64,000 nt of DNA from Aphrophora alni. Lineage: Eukaryota; Arthropoda; Insecta; Hemiptera; Aphrophoridae. The notes below the pieces were generated by a model that worked only from the letters and a program-made list of their open reading frames with translations, was not told the DNA's origin and searched no databases. Shown here in pieces: positions 18,753 through 35,878 of the stretch. Location: contig OY740768.1 of the NCBI GenBank assembly GCA_963513935.1, positions 38,806,368 to 38,870,367 on the forward strand, given 5' to 3'. Within the stretch, counting starts at the first letter, position 1; the number at the start of each line of letters is the position of its first letter. The position numbers and the translations under genes were made by a program.

Positions 18753-20525
18753 TAGTTTTGAAGGAATACTTGGACCTATCTCAAATAACAAATTTTACTA
18801 AATTAAAAGACCCTTGGGGATTGGCTTGGAAAATATCAACAAGGAAATTAATCACTGCGCAAAAAGTTTCAGAGCTTAATGGTCCCGAATAGATTAGGAG
18901 GTAATTAGAATTCTATTTTCTACATATGATTTGTTAGTGAAAGGTGAAGAGAAGGGCCACGAAATAAAAAAAAAGAAGATTTATTTACCAAGGAGGAACT
19001 TCAAGCAGCGGCCGTTAAATTAAAACTAGGAATGGCAAAGGGGTTGGGATGACCTACCCAATAAGGTTTTAGGGAAAGTAGTTGAGGTCAATCCAGATAT
19101 GTAGTTGAAGCTTTTCAATTCATGTCTGATTAGAGAATAATTTTTTAACGAAAGTAAAAAACAAGGTTCGCCCTTTTCATAGAAGTAAAAAATCTCTAAG
19201 CGAACTTCTTTCATATAGGCCCTTTGGACACATTGGGTAAGGTGCTGGAAGGACTCATTATTTAGGGATTAGATAGAAATTTAGACGAACGAAATGGATT
19301 GTCCATCAGACAATATGGCTTTAGAAAGTTACGCTCAACTAATTACAAGTACAGTGGAATTAGTAAAAAAAAAAGCAAAAGACGGAATAAGGGGGGGGGG
19401 AAGAATCTGTGCACTGATTACTATAGACGTAAGTAACGCTTTTAATACAGTGAATCCATACCATTGAACCTATGAGGCGAGAAGTATACCCGAGTTACCT
19501 AATGAACGTGGTTGAAGATTACCTAAGTGATAGATCAGCGTATTACATGGGGATAAACTACTAAGGAAACTATGACTTTTGGAGTGTCACAGGGATTACA
19601 AGTATAATCCCCTGCTCTGGAAGGTGTCTTATTACGACGTTCTCAGAATGGCTTTAGGCGAGAGACTACTTTCATGGGATGTGCAGATAATACAATTACT
19701 GTGTAGTATGCACTGCTGAATATATGGAGATTCTCAGCATTTAGGGTAAATGAGGCCATTACCGGAGTTAAAAATTGGCGGGATTGAAGAAGCCTTAGGA
19801 TGGGTGTTCAGAAATTAGTAGCGCTCTTCAAAATAAGAAAGCCTTTACGCGACATAGAATCGAGGTTAATGGAGGGTGGAGTAGAAATAGTGTGGAAAAA
19901 GAGATTGCATATCTAGGAGTGCAGCTTCACCGAATTAGTTTCAGTCCATACCTGGCTAAGGTTGCGAGTAAGGCGGCTGCGAAGACATCTGGTAATCTGG
20001 CTCAACTAATGCCAAATCTCCAAGGTCCTAAGGAAAGAAAGAGAAGGTTAATAGCAAGTGTTGTCATGTCCCAAATTTTATAACACCTCTGTTCAAGAAG
20101 AAAGCAATGAGGAAAACAACTGGCCTCAGTGTAATTAATCGCAGCAATTAGGGTAACATAAGTATATCGAACTGTGTCTGAAGGTGCAGTTATGATACTG
20201 GTATGGATTCCTCCGATGGATCTGCTGGTATAGTAAAGGAAGGAAATTTATTTGGATCTTTTCCAAAAGGATATAGAGGACAGAAGAAAAAAAAGACAAA
20301 GCGTAATTGGCTGCTAGGGAGCGACTTATTAATTAGAGCAGTGGATTAGTGGATTAGCAAAAGAAGATGGTCCTTACAGCTGGTGCCGAATATTACACCC
20401 TTAATGAGGAAGCATGGAGAAGTAAATTTTATCTTACACGGGCAATGTGCGGTAGTGGATGTTTTGGGCCATGGTAAAGTATACAATCAGTGGAAAGGCC
20501 GAATACAACTGATTTATCTTCCAAG
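18753..20525 (+). mobile_element. Decayed R1-clade LINE (reverse transcriptase to C-terminus)
   Basis: Collinear but frameshifted blocks of an R1-clade ORF2 can be read on the + strand. They are DPWGLAWKISTRKLIT at about 18810; GPLDTLGKVLEGLI at about 19219; LDERNGLSIRQYGFRKLRST at about 19281; the motif A region ALITIDVSNAFNTVN at about 19410; EIAYLGVQLHRISF at about 19900 with AKAA..LAQLMPNLQGPKERKRRLIASVV; YRTVSEGAVMILVWIPPMDLL at about 20167; and a C-terminal MRKHGEVNFYLTRAMCGSG block with GCFGPW at about 20408. The many stops and frameshifts mean no function. R1 clade members include rDNA-specific and non-rDNA elements; no rDNA is present here. It sits between the GR exon 5 relic and the 3' end of GR-B. 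Confidence 0.88.
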
Positions 20526-20957
20526 GAAAAAACTCAGTGAAATTCTAATACTAATATTTTGATAAATTGGAAGGAAATTTGTTAAAAATGCGTTTTAAGG
20601 AACATTTAAAGTTGTATATCATAAAAACATACAGATAGTGTTTATTAATAGAAAGAAAGAAATATTAGTTTTTTAAATTCGAAATTAATCTTTAATTCAA
20701 TTAGTGTAATAAATGTATTGATACAAATTTCCTATAGTGCAATAAGAATAAATTTCAATAAAATAGCTTAAATAATAACTCTTTAAGGATTTTATAGTCA
20801 AATAAAGACAATTATAAGGTTTTCACAAAAAAATATTTACTTCTGAAGAAACATTGATAATTAAATTTAATTATTCAGTTCCATAAATATTATTTGTATT
20901 GTTCATATAATTTATATTGAATAATTTATAAGATGGTGTTGTTTAAAATAGACGGCC
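20526..20957. other. Spacer downstream of GR-B
   Basis: AT-rich. This should contain the GR-B 3' UTR (minus strand). No other feature is seen. Confidence 0.4.
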
Positions 20958-22209
20958 TTATATAGCTTGAACAGTAACAACGGCATAAGTAATCATAAGT
21001 CCAGTTACCTACAACATAGAAAACATTTATTTGATAACATACAACATGTAAACTACCACCAAACCAAAGTAATAAATCATTACGTACACCTCTGGTTGTA
21101 CATGAATTAAGTTTTTCCAATAAAATTTTAATTGCATTACTTTAATTCACAATTAACAAATAACCACATTAAACTGATAAATGTAAGAGTATGTATATTT
21201 TATTTGAATTGTATTGAGATTTATAGACATTTTGAATTAATAGTTGTATCTATATAAACTTGTATCTTATACCGAGTTAATATACATAGAATGTTTTTTC
21301 TACTTTTGAAAAATATGTAAGTGTTAAAATTACAATTTTATAATAAAAATGTTTGCAGTGCAATATTGAAATTACATTTTTACAGACCCATAAAACTATA
21401 AAGACCAATATTTCTACTTTGCATAAAGATTATTATTTTTAAATGAAAGATAGGAAATACAGTATAATTTTATTATAGTTCTTGTACTAATATATATATA
21501 TATATATTTTTATTCATACAATTTTACAAAAAAATTTAAATAAAAAATAAAAGGAATTAAACTTTATTACATTTTTAAATGAAATTTTAATTGTATATGT
21601 ATTTCTAGCTACTAGTTGGAAACAACTCTAACTTAAAAAAAACACGCACTTATTTTACTCGTGTAAGCCTATTAAGAAATCTTTTTTTGCATGAAATCTA
21701 CCTTCAGTGAAAATGGTAGGTTGACATTAAATAACCCACATCCTGAGAATTGTGTCATGGCCAGTTGATTCAGACGGTACATCGTGTATAACTAAAATAA
21801 AGACAAACATTAATATCTCAAAATAGATGAGAAAAAGAGTATATTGTATTTGTTTATGTACAAACCTTTTCATATTTATTAAAAATACTGATTGTTCATA
21901 ATTTTTCTGAATGGTTTATAACATTAAATTAATTATCACATAGTTTACTAAGGAAGGATAGTCTCAAAATCTTATTGTCTGTTATCGATATTTCAGTTTA
22001 TAATATTATTAACACATGATAATTAGCTTAGACTAAGTTCGTCAAGAGGAAAACTTTACTGTATTTATTGACTCTTTGTGATTATTATTGTTTGACTTTA
22101 GATACAAATAGAGATAAGTTGATTTCTTTTTTAATATACGTGCAGGTATTTTAGAGCTTCGCTTCTAAAATTAAATGACAATTCGTATGACTTTAAAATA
22201 GTGATTAAG

Positions 22210-22252
<43 letters not shown>

Positions 22253-25200
22253 TCTGGACTACCTCAAAAACATTTTGTAGATATTTGCAACTTGTTCACC
22301 TGTTTGGTTTGACAAAGTGTAGATTTTTTACACAAGAAAATTATTTCTAGTACCCCTTTTTTACGATGTATTAATTTTTAAAATATTTAACCACTCTGAA
22401 ACTCTAAATATCTGCCTACATGTTTATTTGTTTTCATAAATGAACAAATGAAATAAAAAAGATAAAACTTTTCACAAAACTTTTGTATTTTTTTGATATA
22501 CGACAGCGTTTAATTTACTAAGCCATCATCATAAATTGTCATATAAACTGAAACTTTTCCAATCTGTGAGTGCAAAAAGTGAAGATGATGATCTAGTCAT
22601 GAATCGTATTTTTTGCTTAAAATAAACTGTTGTTCGCATTTGCCTGTTTTATTTTATCTGGTGATTGTAATTCCAGTAACAGAACCTAATTTTAAGTAAG
22701 CATATAGCCAAATAAATGCTAGTAATACTTACCATTTTCTTATTACAACTTTTCTGTACCTTACCATGCCAAGTTATACGTATAGCATGCAATTCTACGG
22801 TAATTTCATGGATCTGAAAAAACCAAGTTATTAATAAAAATAAAATGATATTAATCATGTGTTGATAACTTACAATTTATTTCAAAAGTTTTTTTTACGA
22901 ATTTTATTTTTTCTGACTTCGTACAGTGTTTTTTTTTTGAGAAAATTGGGCCACAATTAGTTATTTTTATACTACATAATAATTACTTTTCACCCTTAGT
23001 TTATTTGCATCCTAACTGCTTTGGCCATTTTGGCTAAACACTAATTGTTTCGTTAAAGGTAACCCATTAGGTTTTAGAAGTTTATTTTTAATTTTATCGA
23101 TAGTTACCATATAACTTAAAATCATTTAGACACTAAATTATTTAATTCCTTCTAAATTAATTCACGTTTTAATTACGAGTAACTGTTACCTATACAATAA
23201 ATTTATAATAACTCTGAGACACTAAAATCAATTTCTTTACTTATAATTAAAACAACACACGGTTCGTTAAGTTTTACCACATCTAGTTAACAACAGCATG
23301 GAAACGAAGGAGGTAGTTATGACACAAGTATTAAACCAGATATGTCAGGTGTTTTTTGTTAATGAAAGTAATTAATTATAACTATACAAAATAAATAAAC
23401 ATATTGAAAATGTTATTTATTGTTAATTACCTGATTAAAAACTTTTTGACATCTGTTTGCAACAAATACCAGTCGAACAAGAATTAATAATAAGTATGTC
23501 ATCATACTTAATGAACCAATGTTGAATATTTCTTTTGAGGCCAGAATAAAGAATCCATACAAAACTGAATGAATCATGAAATCAAAGAAAATCATGACAA
23601 AGTCAAGGCTAAAATTGTGTTTTATTTGTTCATTGAAAACTTGCATTTCTTTCAGATTGTCCATTATTTCCTCAAGTTTATTTAAAGAAGACAAATTTAG
23701 TTCAATTTTCCTCAATAAACGTAATTGTTGTTTGGTAATATCATACTTTTTTTCTAGTACATAACACAAAACTGATATTAATAATTCCTTTGCGAATGGA
23801 GCTGTGTATACCAAGGTGTAAGTGAACTCTTCAATTGTCCGAGGCACGTCACTGATGATGTAAGTGTAAACAACGTTGCCGAATATCAATAAATAAAATA
23901 TTAAAAGAGACACAAAACACTTGGGAGTAATACGGTCTTCGTAAACCAGGATATTGTATAGTTTGTAAAATCGTGTATATAACTCCAAAAGTAACCCTCG
24001 GTTGTAAAGAAGCGAAATTAAAACTGAACAGAAAGCACTGATGTAATGAAAGCCAAGTAAAATTATGAGGATATGTTCAGTGTAACATCCAGACTCCCAA
24101 TTAAATTTTTCAAACACTGTGTAAATGCCAAAAATATTTATTGTTACTTGTAAAAAACTCATTATATATCCTACCTTGCACAGTGTCACTAAACGATCTG
24201 TAAAAATAAAAACATACAATAAATTAATAGACTTTAGATTTGAAATAAATGAAACCAAAGTTATTAACTTTATTGTTTAAGTTTAGTCTTGCCCAGTTAT
24301 AAATTATCTCTCTCTCTCTTTTTTTTTTTTTTTTTTTTTTAAACAAATTCAGATTTATTAACACTGTTGCTAATTCTAATAAAATTTTATGAAAAGTAAC
24401 AATGTCAAAATATAAAGTTATATATATTACTAAATAATATTCTTTCCTTTTCTTATTCTTTAGCTTGTTATTGCCCTGTAACAACAACCCCCATTTCCAT
24501 TTCCGTAGAATGCAAAAATGAAATCATGACTTTTAAATATGATAAATCAGTAAGTGAGAGTTGTAAATAATTTAAAACCCTTTGAGGTTGATTTATTCAC
24601 TTTGATATTTTGGTTTGAGTTTACAACACTATTTACTAAAATTAAAAATTATTTTATAATCACTGTTTTTACATAAAGTTTAAAATAACTACTGAACCAA
24701 CTTATACAACAAAGAAAAGTTGTAAACTACATTAAAAAAAAAACAATAAATCTGTTAATAAAATGTAGCCTTCTCAGCATATTGGTTCTTATAGCAAATC
24801 TATGTAACCAAAGCAAATTTGTACATTGATGTTCGGATAAACTCAATCATACTCATTATTAACTGTAAGGATAATATGCTTTATCTTTATTGATAGGTTA
24901 TAACTTTATTAGTTTATTTTAGACAGAAAACTGTAAAGTTTACAAAAGTAGTGCAATACAGAAAAACTAAAATTATTTCCGTGTTTTATAGATATGATAT
25001 ATGGTTTCAGCCAATTTTCGTTTGCAAAGAATTTTGTAATATTGTTCTATTATAACAGATAAAAAATAAGATATAAATATCCGAAGAATTTCAGTCAATT
25101 CGCTTTCTAGATATCATTATCAATAAGTCTACATTTCAAAGTTTTTCTTATAAAGAATGGTGTCCTTTTTCAGATCCGGGAAGGAAAATAATTAACATTG

Positions 25201-26215
25201 TATATTGCTGACTTTACATTTCATATTATGAATTGATTTAAATGAAACTGGCCTAAATCGTATTATTTAGAAGCTAAACCAAATTTAGCTAAATTAAAAA
25301 TATTAAAAAATCCACATTAGTTCCATTTCCACCAATTCCACATTTGTTTCATGCTATAACAAAACACTAGCTCACTTTTATATGAGTAAGGAGTATTAAG
25401 AATACTGCCTGAATATCGAATATATGTGTAAACTTATATTTGGGGAAAAATAAAGCTTATAAATGAGTTTTTTTAAATACTCGGATAGTTATTGAAATTC
25501 CACCGCACTTCTAAATAACAGTTAAAAGGTTCACCATAGTCGGACAAAACAACTTCCTGCTTCCACTGGTAGCTGACATAATTGAATATATGCCACCCTT
25601 TTGGCAAACCCTACATAAAATATTAAGAAATTGTAAATACATAATTTTTTAAAGTCCAACTTTAAGTCTTTAAAGTCTTTAACGTTAAGTATTGACACAA
25701 CAGATAAGCAAGGATATATGAATATTCAAAAACTTTTGCAAAACATTTGAAATAAACTTGTGTAATGAACTTAAAATGCAGTTTATTAATAGGAGTAGAA
25801 TTAAAATAGAGGAAAAAGGCTACTCCTTACTATTAAACTAATAAATTGATTACACCACTACATAATCCTATCTCCATCCCCAACACTGAATGACGAAATA
25901 ATTCTAATTCACTCTCTGTTAAATCAGTGACTCGTACTACCTGAAAACTACCTCAAGCAGCGTGTTACCCACAAGAAAATTTAAATATTAAAAAATTACT
26001 GAAAAATAGAAGGCTGTAGAAAGCTGAGTTATTTATTACACAATCTAGGAGTGGAAAGAGATTGTAACTCACTAATCAAATAAATAATTACCTCGTTGAT
26101 GATGTTGGTTGTTTTTAAGTTTGTTTGTATACTTTACATGCAAAACTCCAAAACATTTACAAAAGTAATATAATAATGCAAAATAAAAATTAGTTCTCTG
26201 TTGTCTAGATATCAT
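20958..26215 (-). CDS. Insect gustatory receptor, GR-B (5 exons, 370 aa)
   Basis: Predicted seven-helix gustatory receptor (7tm_7) of sensory neuron membranes. In coding order the exons are 26215-26092, 24197-23431, 22813-22733, 21791-21702 and 21008-20958. All have GT/AG borders, with phase 1 after exon 1 and phase 0 thereafter; they sum to 371 codons with the TAA. Exon 1 is 12 bp longer than in the paralogues, and its ATG (26213-26215, A at -3) was chosen because the aligned YYFCKCFGVLHVKY block follows at the same distance. An in-frame ATG further upstream is possible. Visible blocks are APFAKELLISVLCYVLEKKY in exon 2, IRITWHGKV in exon 3, FSGCGLFNVNLPF in exon 4 and TYAVVTVQ at 361-368. 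Exon lengths 27 and 30 codons (exons 3 and 4) pair it with GR-A, to which it is convergent. Confidence 0.9.
22212..22249. repeat. TA microsatellite
   Basis: An uninterrupted (TA)n run in intron 3 of GR-B. Confidence 0.95.
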
Positions 26216-28163
26216 ATTTACGTTTCTTTCAATCTCCAATTTTGTTTTTCTCAAGCGTTTCTTGTTATTGTACGTCAATTTCTAAACATTATAAATTTAC
26301 TATGCAATCAGTAACGATTACCCTAAGTAGGACACTGCAAAGAGGACAAAATGCACTGCCACTTGTCAACTATATTTCAAATTTAACATAATTTTTATAT
26401 ATTGAGTGAACGATTCTCTACAATCAATATTATTGTAGACACTTACTCGCTAATATGAGGAACCAATAATTGTATTGAACTGTTAGGTTCTAACAGAGGA
26501 AAATAATAACATTGGGTTTTGTTACAAAGAATCAGTTTTATTCCCCCAATATACCCTCGGAGGCTCCATAGAGCGGGTACTGGTTTGGCTATCCCAAGGT
26601 TTAGAGCTGTACCTACACATTTTTTTTCATATAGTCTTGGGCTACAAATTTCTTCCCATTCATCTTTCCTATCGGGTTTGTCTTGAGAAACTTTTTTTCT
26701 GTTCCAAACCTGACCTTATTAGAAAATTCGCCGTATAGTGGGTTATATTTTCTTCCATTTTTAATAAAGTGATGATGATGACTGAAAGGTTTTTCGCTTT
26801 TAAACAACTGCAAAATTCCCCCCTTATGATATTTAGATCAACTCACATGTCGAACTATCATTTATGAAAAACTCATCTATCACCATTGTAAATTGTATAC
26901 TGTTTTAAGTGAATGCAAAATGTATATAAACATAACTAATATATACAATTAAAACAAAAATTGTCAATAAATTTTTAATAAAATTGCAGTAAATTTTTAA
27001 GAAATGTTTTATTCATTACCAGGCAAATCCGTAGCGTAGAAATCGTTAATTCATCTTATATACCGCGACATTAAAGACCATCTAATTTGACATTTTCCTT
27101 TCCTTCATTGATAAAATCTTCACAATATTATAGGAGTATAACAATCACGGTATTTTAATATACCGTTTAAACTGTAACTTGTTGCTAAAAACTAACACAT
27201 TCGTTCAATAACAAATCTAGAATGAATATATGTCAAGAATATGTAAAAACCTTTTCATATTTACTAAAAATAGTATATAAAAAATGAAATAGTTTTAAAG
27301 GATTGTTATTTTTATGAGAAGTAATGTTAATATTTCAGTTTGAATTTTAAATAAAACAACAGCAAAATACAATATTTATCGTAAATTTAGATATTGTATT
27401 AAAAATAAGATAATTTCAGGTATTTAAAGTTATAATTTTTTCAGATAATTCCTTGTCATTGTGCTCAATACGAGATATACTGAGTGTTCTAAAAGATACA
27501 ATAAATAGTTTTTGCTTGTAAGAATATTTAGTTAGCCCTAACTTAAGACTCAAACTTGAAGAGTTTGAGCCATTTACAGAGCTCGTTCGTAATGTAATAA
27601 ATTTATAAAAAATTACAAAAGTAATGATCCGAAAAATTATCTGATTGTGTAGGGCCTATTTAGAGACTTAAACATCTAGATCGGTCAGAATCCAAATTTT
27701 TGCACAATACAAGACATTATTTCATATGTAGAAAATATTTAGTGATCAGAATTCAACTAATTCAGAAAAAAAAATCACCTTTTATATTATATTGTTATAC
27801 AATAATATATTTTTTAAAGACCTTCAATATACCTTTAGTTCTTAAACTAAGGAACTCAAAATACTCCATTTCTTTTTATTATGGCATTATATTTTGAACC
27901 TATGAAATGGTTTCCCTTAAATCAGGAAGATATAGAGGCCAATCTAAACACAAACGCATGTATTTCGTGCAAAAGTATCTCTTAGTTAAGTCATGTTTTA
28001 ACCCTTCTCTCCAAAACCTACATGAAGTGATATCTTTTGTATCTCAAGTACCTTAACAGATGTGGCACACGGAAAAATTGCTATTTGAGTCACTAAGTTT
28101 TACCTGAAAAATACATTTACAATTTTCAGTTTACAAACATTAAGTAGTATTTCGTTCACTTAC
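26216..28163. other. Spacer between GR-B and the exon 2 relic
   Basis: This should hold the GR-B promoter. It contains repeat copy 3 (26560-26800), and a short inverted repeat around AACTTGAAGAGTTTGAG at about 27551. No GR exon 3-5 remnants are visible for the pseudogene that follows. Confidence 0.45.
26560..26800 (-). repeat. Dispersed repeat, copy 3 of 4
   Basis: On the minus strand this contains CCCGATAGGAAAGATGAATG, related to the copies at 1040, 10955 and 56345. An open frame of 66 codons (26613-26813) reads HHHHFIKNGRKYNPL and NPIGKMNGKKF. The other copies are not open here, so the frame may be the remnant of a mobile-element ORF. It is not identified. Confidence 0.35.
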
Positions 28164-28620
28164 CTGATTGGTAACATCTGTTGGCAACGAAAATCAAACC
28201 GAAATAAAACGTTTGATATGCGTGATAGATCAATCAGTATTATTGAACAGGTTGAGTTTTTTAGTGAACGAAACATAAAATCAAATAAAAATGATGACAA
28301 AATATAGTATAAAATTGTGTTCGATTTGCTCATTTGAGATGTGGACTTCTTTCAGATTAGTAATTATTTCCTCAATTTATTTAAAGAAGCACACGTTTTT
28401 TAAATTTCCTTCAGGGTACGTAGTTCATGGTTAATGGTTTTATGAGTTCGTTCCGATACGTAACACATAATGGATATTAACAATTCAATTGTAAATGAAG
28501 TTGTGTATACAAAGGCATGTATTATCTCAAATTGAATTAAAATATTATTATTAATGTAGGAGTAATAAACTACTTTGCCGAATTGTAATAACTAGAATAT
28601 TATTTTTATTTAATTATTAG
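28164..28620 (-). pseudogene. Gustatory receptor pseudogene, exon 2 relic (GR-B-like)
   Basis: On the minus strand, blocks of GR exon 2 are readable in order but in shifting frames and with stops: ELLISIMCYVSERTHKT, SLNKL, EIITNLKEVHISNEQIEHNF, and LPTDVTNQ just before an intact AG|GTAAGT donor at 28164/28163. The second block is closest to EIMDNLKEMQVFNEQIKHNF of GR-B. The APFAK segment reads SFTIE and a TAA interrupts the SLNKL block, so it is non-functional. No exon 1 upstream or exons 3-5 downstream are visible. It is a partial or decayed duplicate lying between GR-B and GR-C. Confidence 0.88.
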
Positions 28621-30010
28621 TACAAAATTAAAAAGTAAACTATAGTAGCACAAAATCAGTAATACCGTAGGAATTTATATATTTTAGTCCCAAAATTCAT
28701 GAAATTATATATTTTTCCCAATAATGTGGGAAAGTCAATGGGAAAGATTATGTAAGGATATTACATATGTAATGGCAACTTAAATTGTGACGATCTTATT
28801 ACAAATAGAACGTTACTTCGTAGAAAACGTATGTTTCTAGAACTATTTTCCATTTTTTACTTACTTTTGTAAAAAATACCATATGCATATAACCGTGAAT
28901 AATTATACCAAATAAATAAATATCTAAATGGAGTTTGCTGTCTCTTTTGACTTGAATGTTTACAAAAACTTGTCAAGCGATTCTATTATCCTTGAACGTT
29001 TCAATATTTATTTTCCAACCATTACTCTTTCATTTGTTAAAGTAGTAGCCATATGTTTGATAGAAAATAACAAACTATTATTAATAAATGTACAAGTACA
29101 TTTTAAATGAAAATAACTAATTACACTTTCTCAATAACACATTATTTTTGTGTAATTTTTGGTAGCATTTGAAACTTAAAAAAATAAAATAAAATAGGAC
29201 AACAACTATTGAGAAACGACTAAATAGTGAGAGATTTTAACATAATGAAGCAAAAATGATTAATTCGTTGTTTCTAGATGGATTTAATTATAAATGTATG
29301 CACACATAAACTTACTAACGCGAGAAATATGTTATAAACAAATCAGGACTTTGGTTGAAAAGAGTTTCTGAACAAACTGTATAATATATAAATAAATTTA
29401 ATAAATCATGGTTAAATTTCATAATTAATGTATTGTATCTCTATCTTAATTATTTTATGAAATATAAATAATATCATTTATAAATTACTAATACGAAATA
29501 CGTATATTAAAAATTATAAAAATAATGTAGGGTCCAAATAACAGAGAAATACAATGGTTTCAATCATAATAAAAAACAAAATACGTATAACTTTTTATAC
29601 TCTGATTACAGTTTCCCCCCCCCACTTGTGCCAGTGACACAAAAGTGAGTTGTAGAATTGAGTTTTTAGGAAAATAAAACTAGACTTCTTGCACAACAAA
29701 TGACTTAAGAAATGACATAATGAAAATAGCTTGAAAACCATTCCTGCAATCTCTATTATGACAATATCCGTCCCCTGTTATCTAGTCAACTTTAGTCTTG
29801 TACAAAACTAATTAAAAATAAATTATTTTCTTATCGTAAAAATAGTTAAAATGGGGAAATAAATTATTTTTAATACTTAATATACGAAAGTCAAATGATT
29901 TTCAACATTGACTCTCTAATTAATTGACTACAGTACAATACCTATACACCACACCAATAACATTATTTCTATTGTTAAAAGCAGTTAACAAACTAAACTT
30001 AACACCAAAC
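28621..30010. other. AT-rich spacer
   Basis: No gene or element is recognised. A C9 run occurs at about 29615. Confidence 0.45.
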
Positions 30011-30455
30011 AAAGTGAAGTCTCTCTAGTGGTCATGGGAAGCGTTGGTTTAGATTCTGGACAGTTTCCTTTCTTGGAACTCAAAAAGGAACATGTTAAAC
30101 GTTTTTGATTAATCTGTTACTTGTAAGGAACAACAAGAAAATAGCGATCTTTGTTTCTTTATCAGGTATAGCTGCCACTTTGTTTGATGGTGGGAAGATA
30201 GCACATTCTGCCTTCAAATTGCCTTTCAACTTAAATTACCCTGAAAAATATCTATGTAATATTTCAAAACACAACAATACTACCCAGGTTCTTAAAGAGT
30301 GTAAGTTTATCATTCGGAATAAGTTTACTATGACACATAATAGAGGAATAGATGCGTTGGGCAGAATTCTTCAGGACTTTTTCAGTAGTAAACATCTTAT
30401 GGGAAGAATGACAGTATTATTGGCCCGGGATTTTAAGAGGTACTATAATTTCTAA
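30011..30455 (+). mobile_element. Helitron-type (PIF1-like) helicase fragment, dead
   Basis: The open part (about 30099-30455) matches the N-terminal half of the PIF1-like helicase domain of Helitron Rep/Hel proteins: TFLINLLL, then SLSGIAATLFDGGKIAHSAF (normally ASSGIAATLLxGGRTAHSxF), KLPFNL, a CKFIIRNKFTMTHN segment, IDALGRILQDF and LLARDFKR. The Walker A lysine region is destroyed: GTGKT reads GTC-stop-T at about 30087-30101. The Walker B WDE of the family reads RNK. No Rep domain, 5'-TC end or hairpin-CTRR 3' end was found, so this is an internal scrap lying between the GR relic at 28.2 kb and the 3' end of GR-C. Confidence 0.85.
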
Positions 30456-30460
30456 AAAAA

Positions 30461-30614
30461 CGGTCTAGTACATGTGGTAACGTAATAAATGTATTACTTC
30501 ATAAATTTACATTCATTTAAATAATCATGTTATAAAACGGTCTAGTACATGTGGTAATGTAATAAATGTATTAATTCATAAATTTACATTCATTTAAATA
30601 ATCATGTTATAATA
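30461..30614. repeat. Tandem duplication, 77-bp unit, two copies
   Basis: CGGTCTAGTACATGTGGTAA starts at 30461 and again at 30538. The two copies differ at only a few positions (for example AACGTA versus AATGTA). The duplication begins 6 bp after the stop that closes the Helitron helicase frame. Confidence 0.95.
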
Positions 30615-30865
30615 CTACATAAGATGTTTGCGTAACATTTTAAGAATAATGTTTTTATAAACATATGTAATAGATTTCAAACTGTATTGAACTTTGTAAA
30701 ACTGCATTAACACTACAGGTTTAATTGCTAAAGAAACACTATTTTGAGTATCAAAGTAATAGTTAATACAATTAAGATAATATATTATTTTGTTTACACT
30801 TCAAATTAAAATTCTCACTATAATATGCTTTATAATATTAAAGTTGTTATTGCATCTAATTCATC

Positions 30866-35878
<5,013 letters not shown>

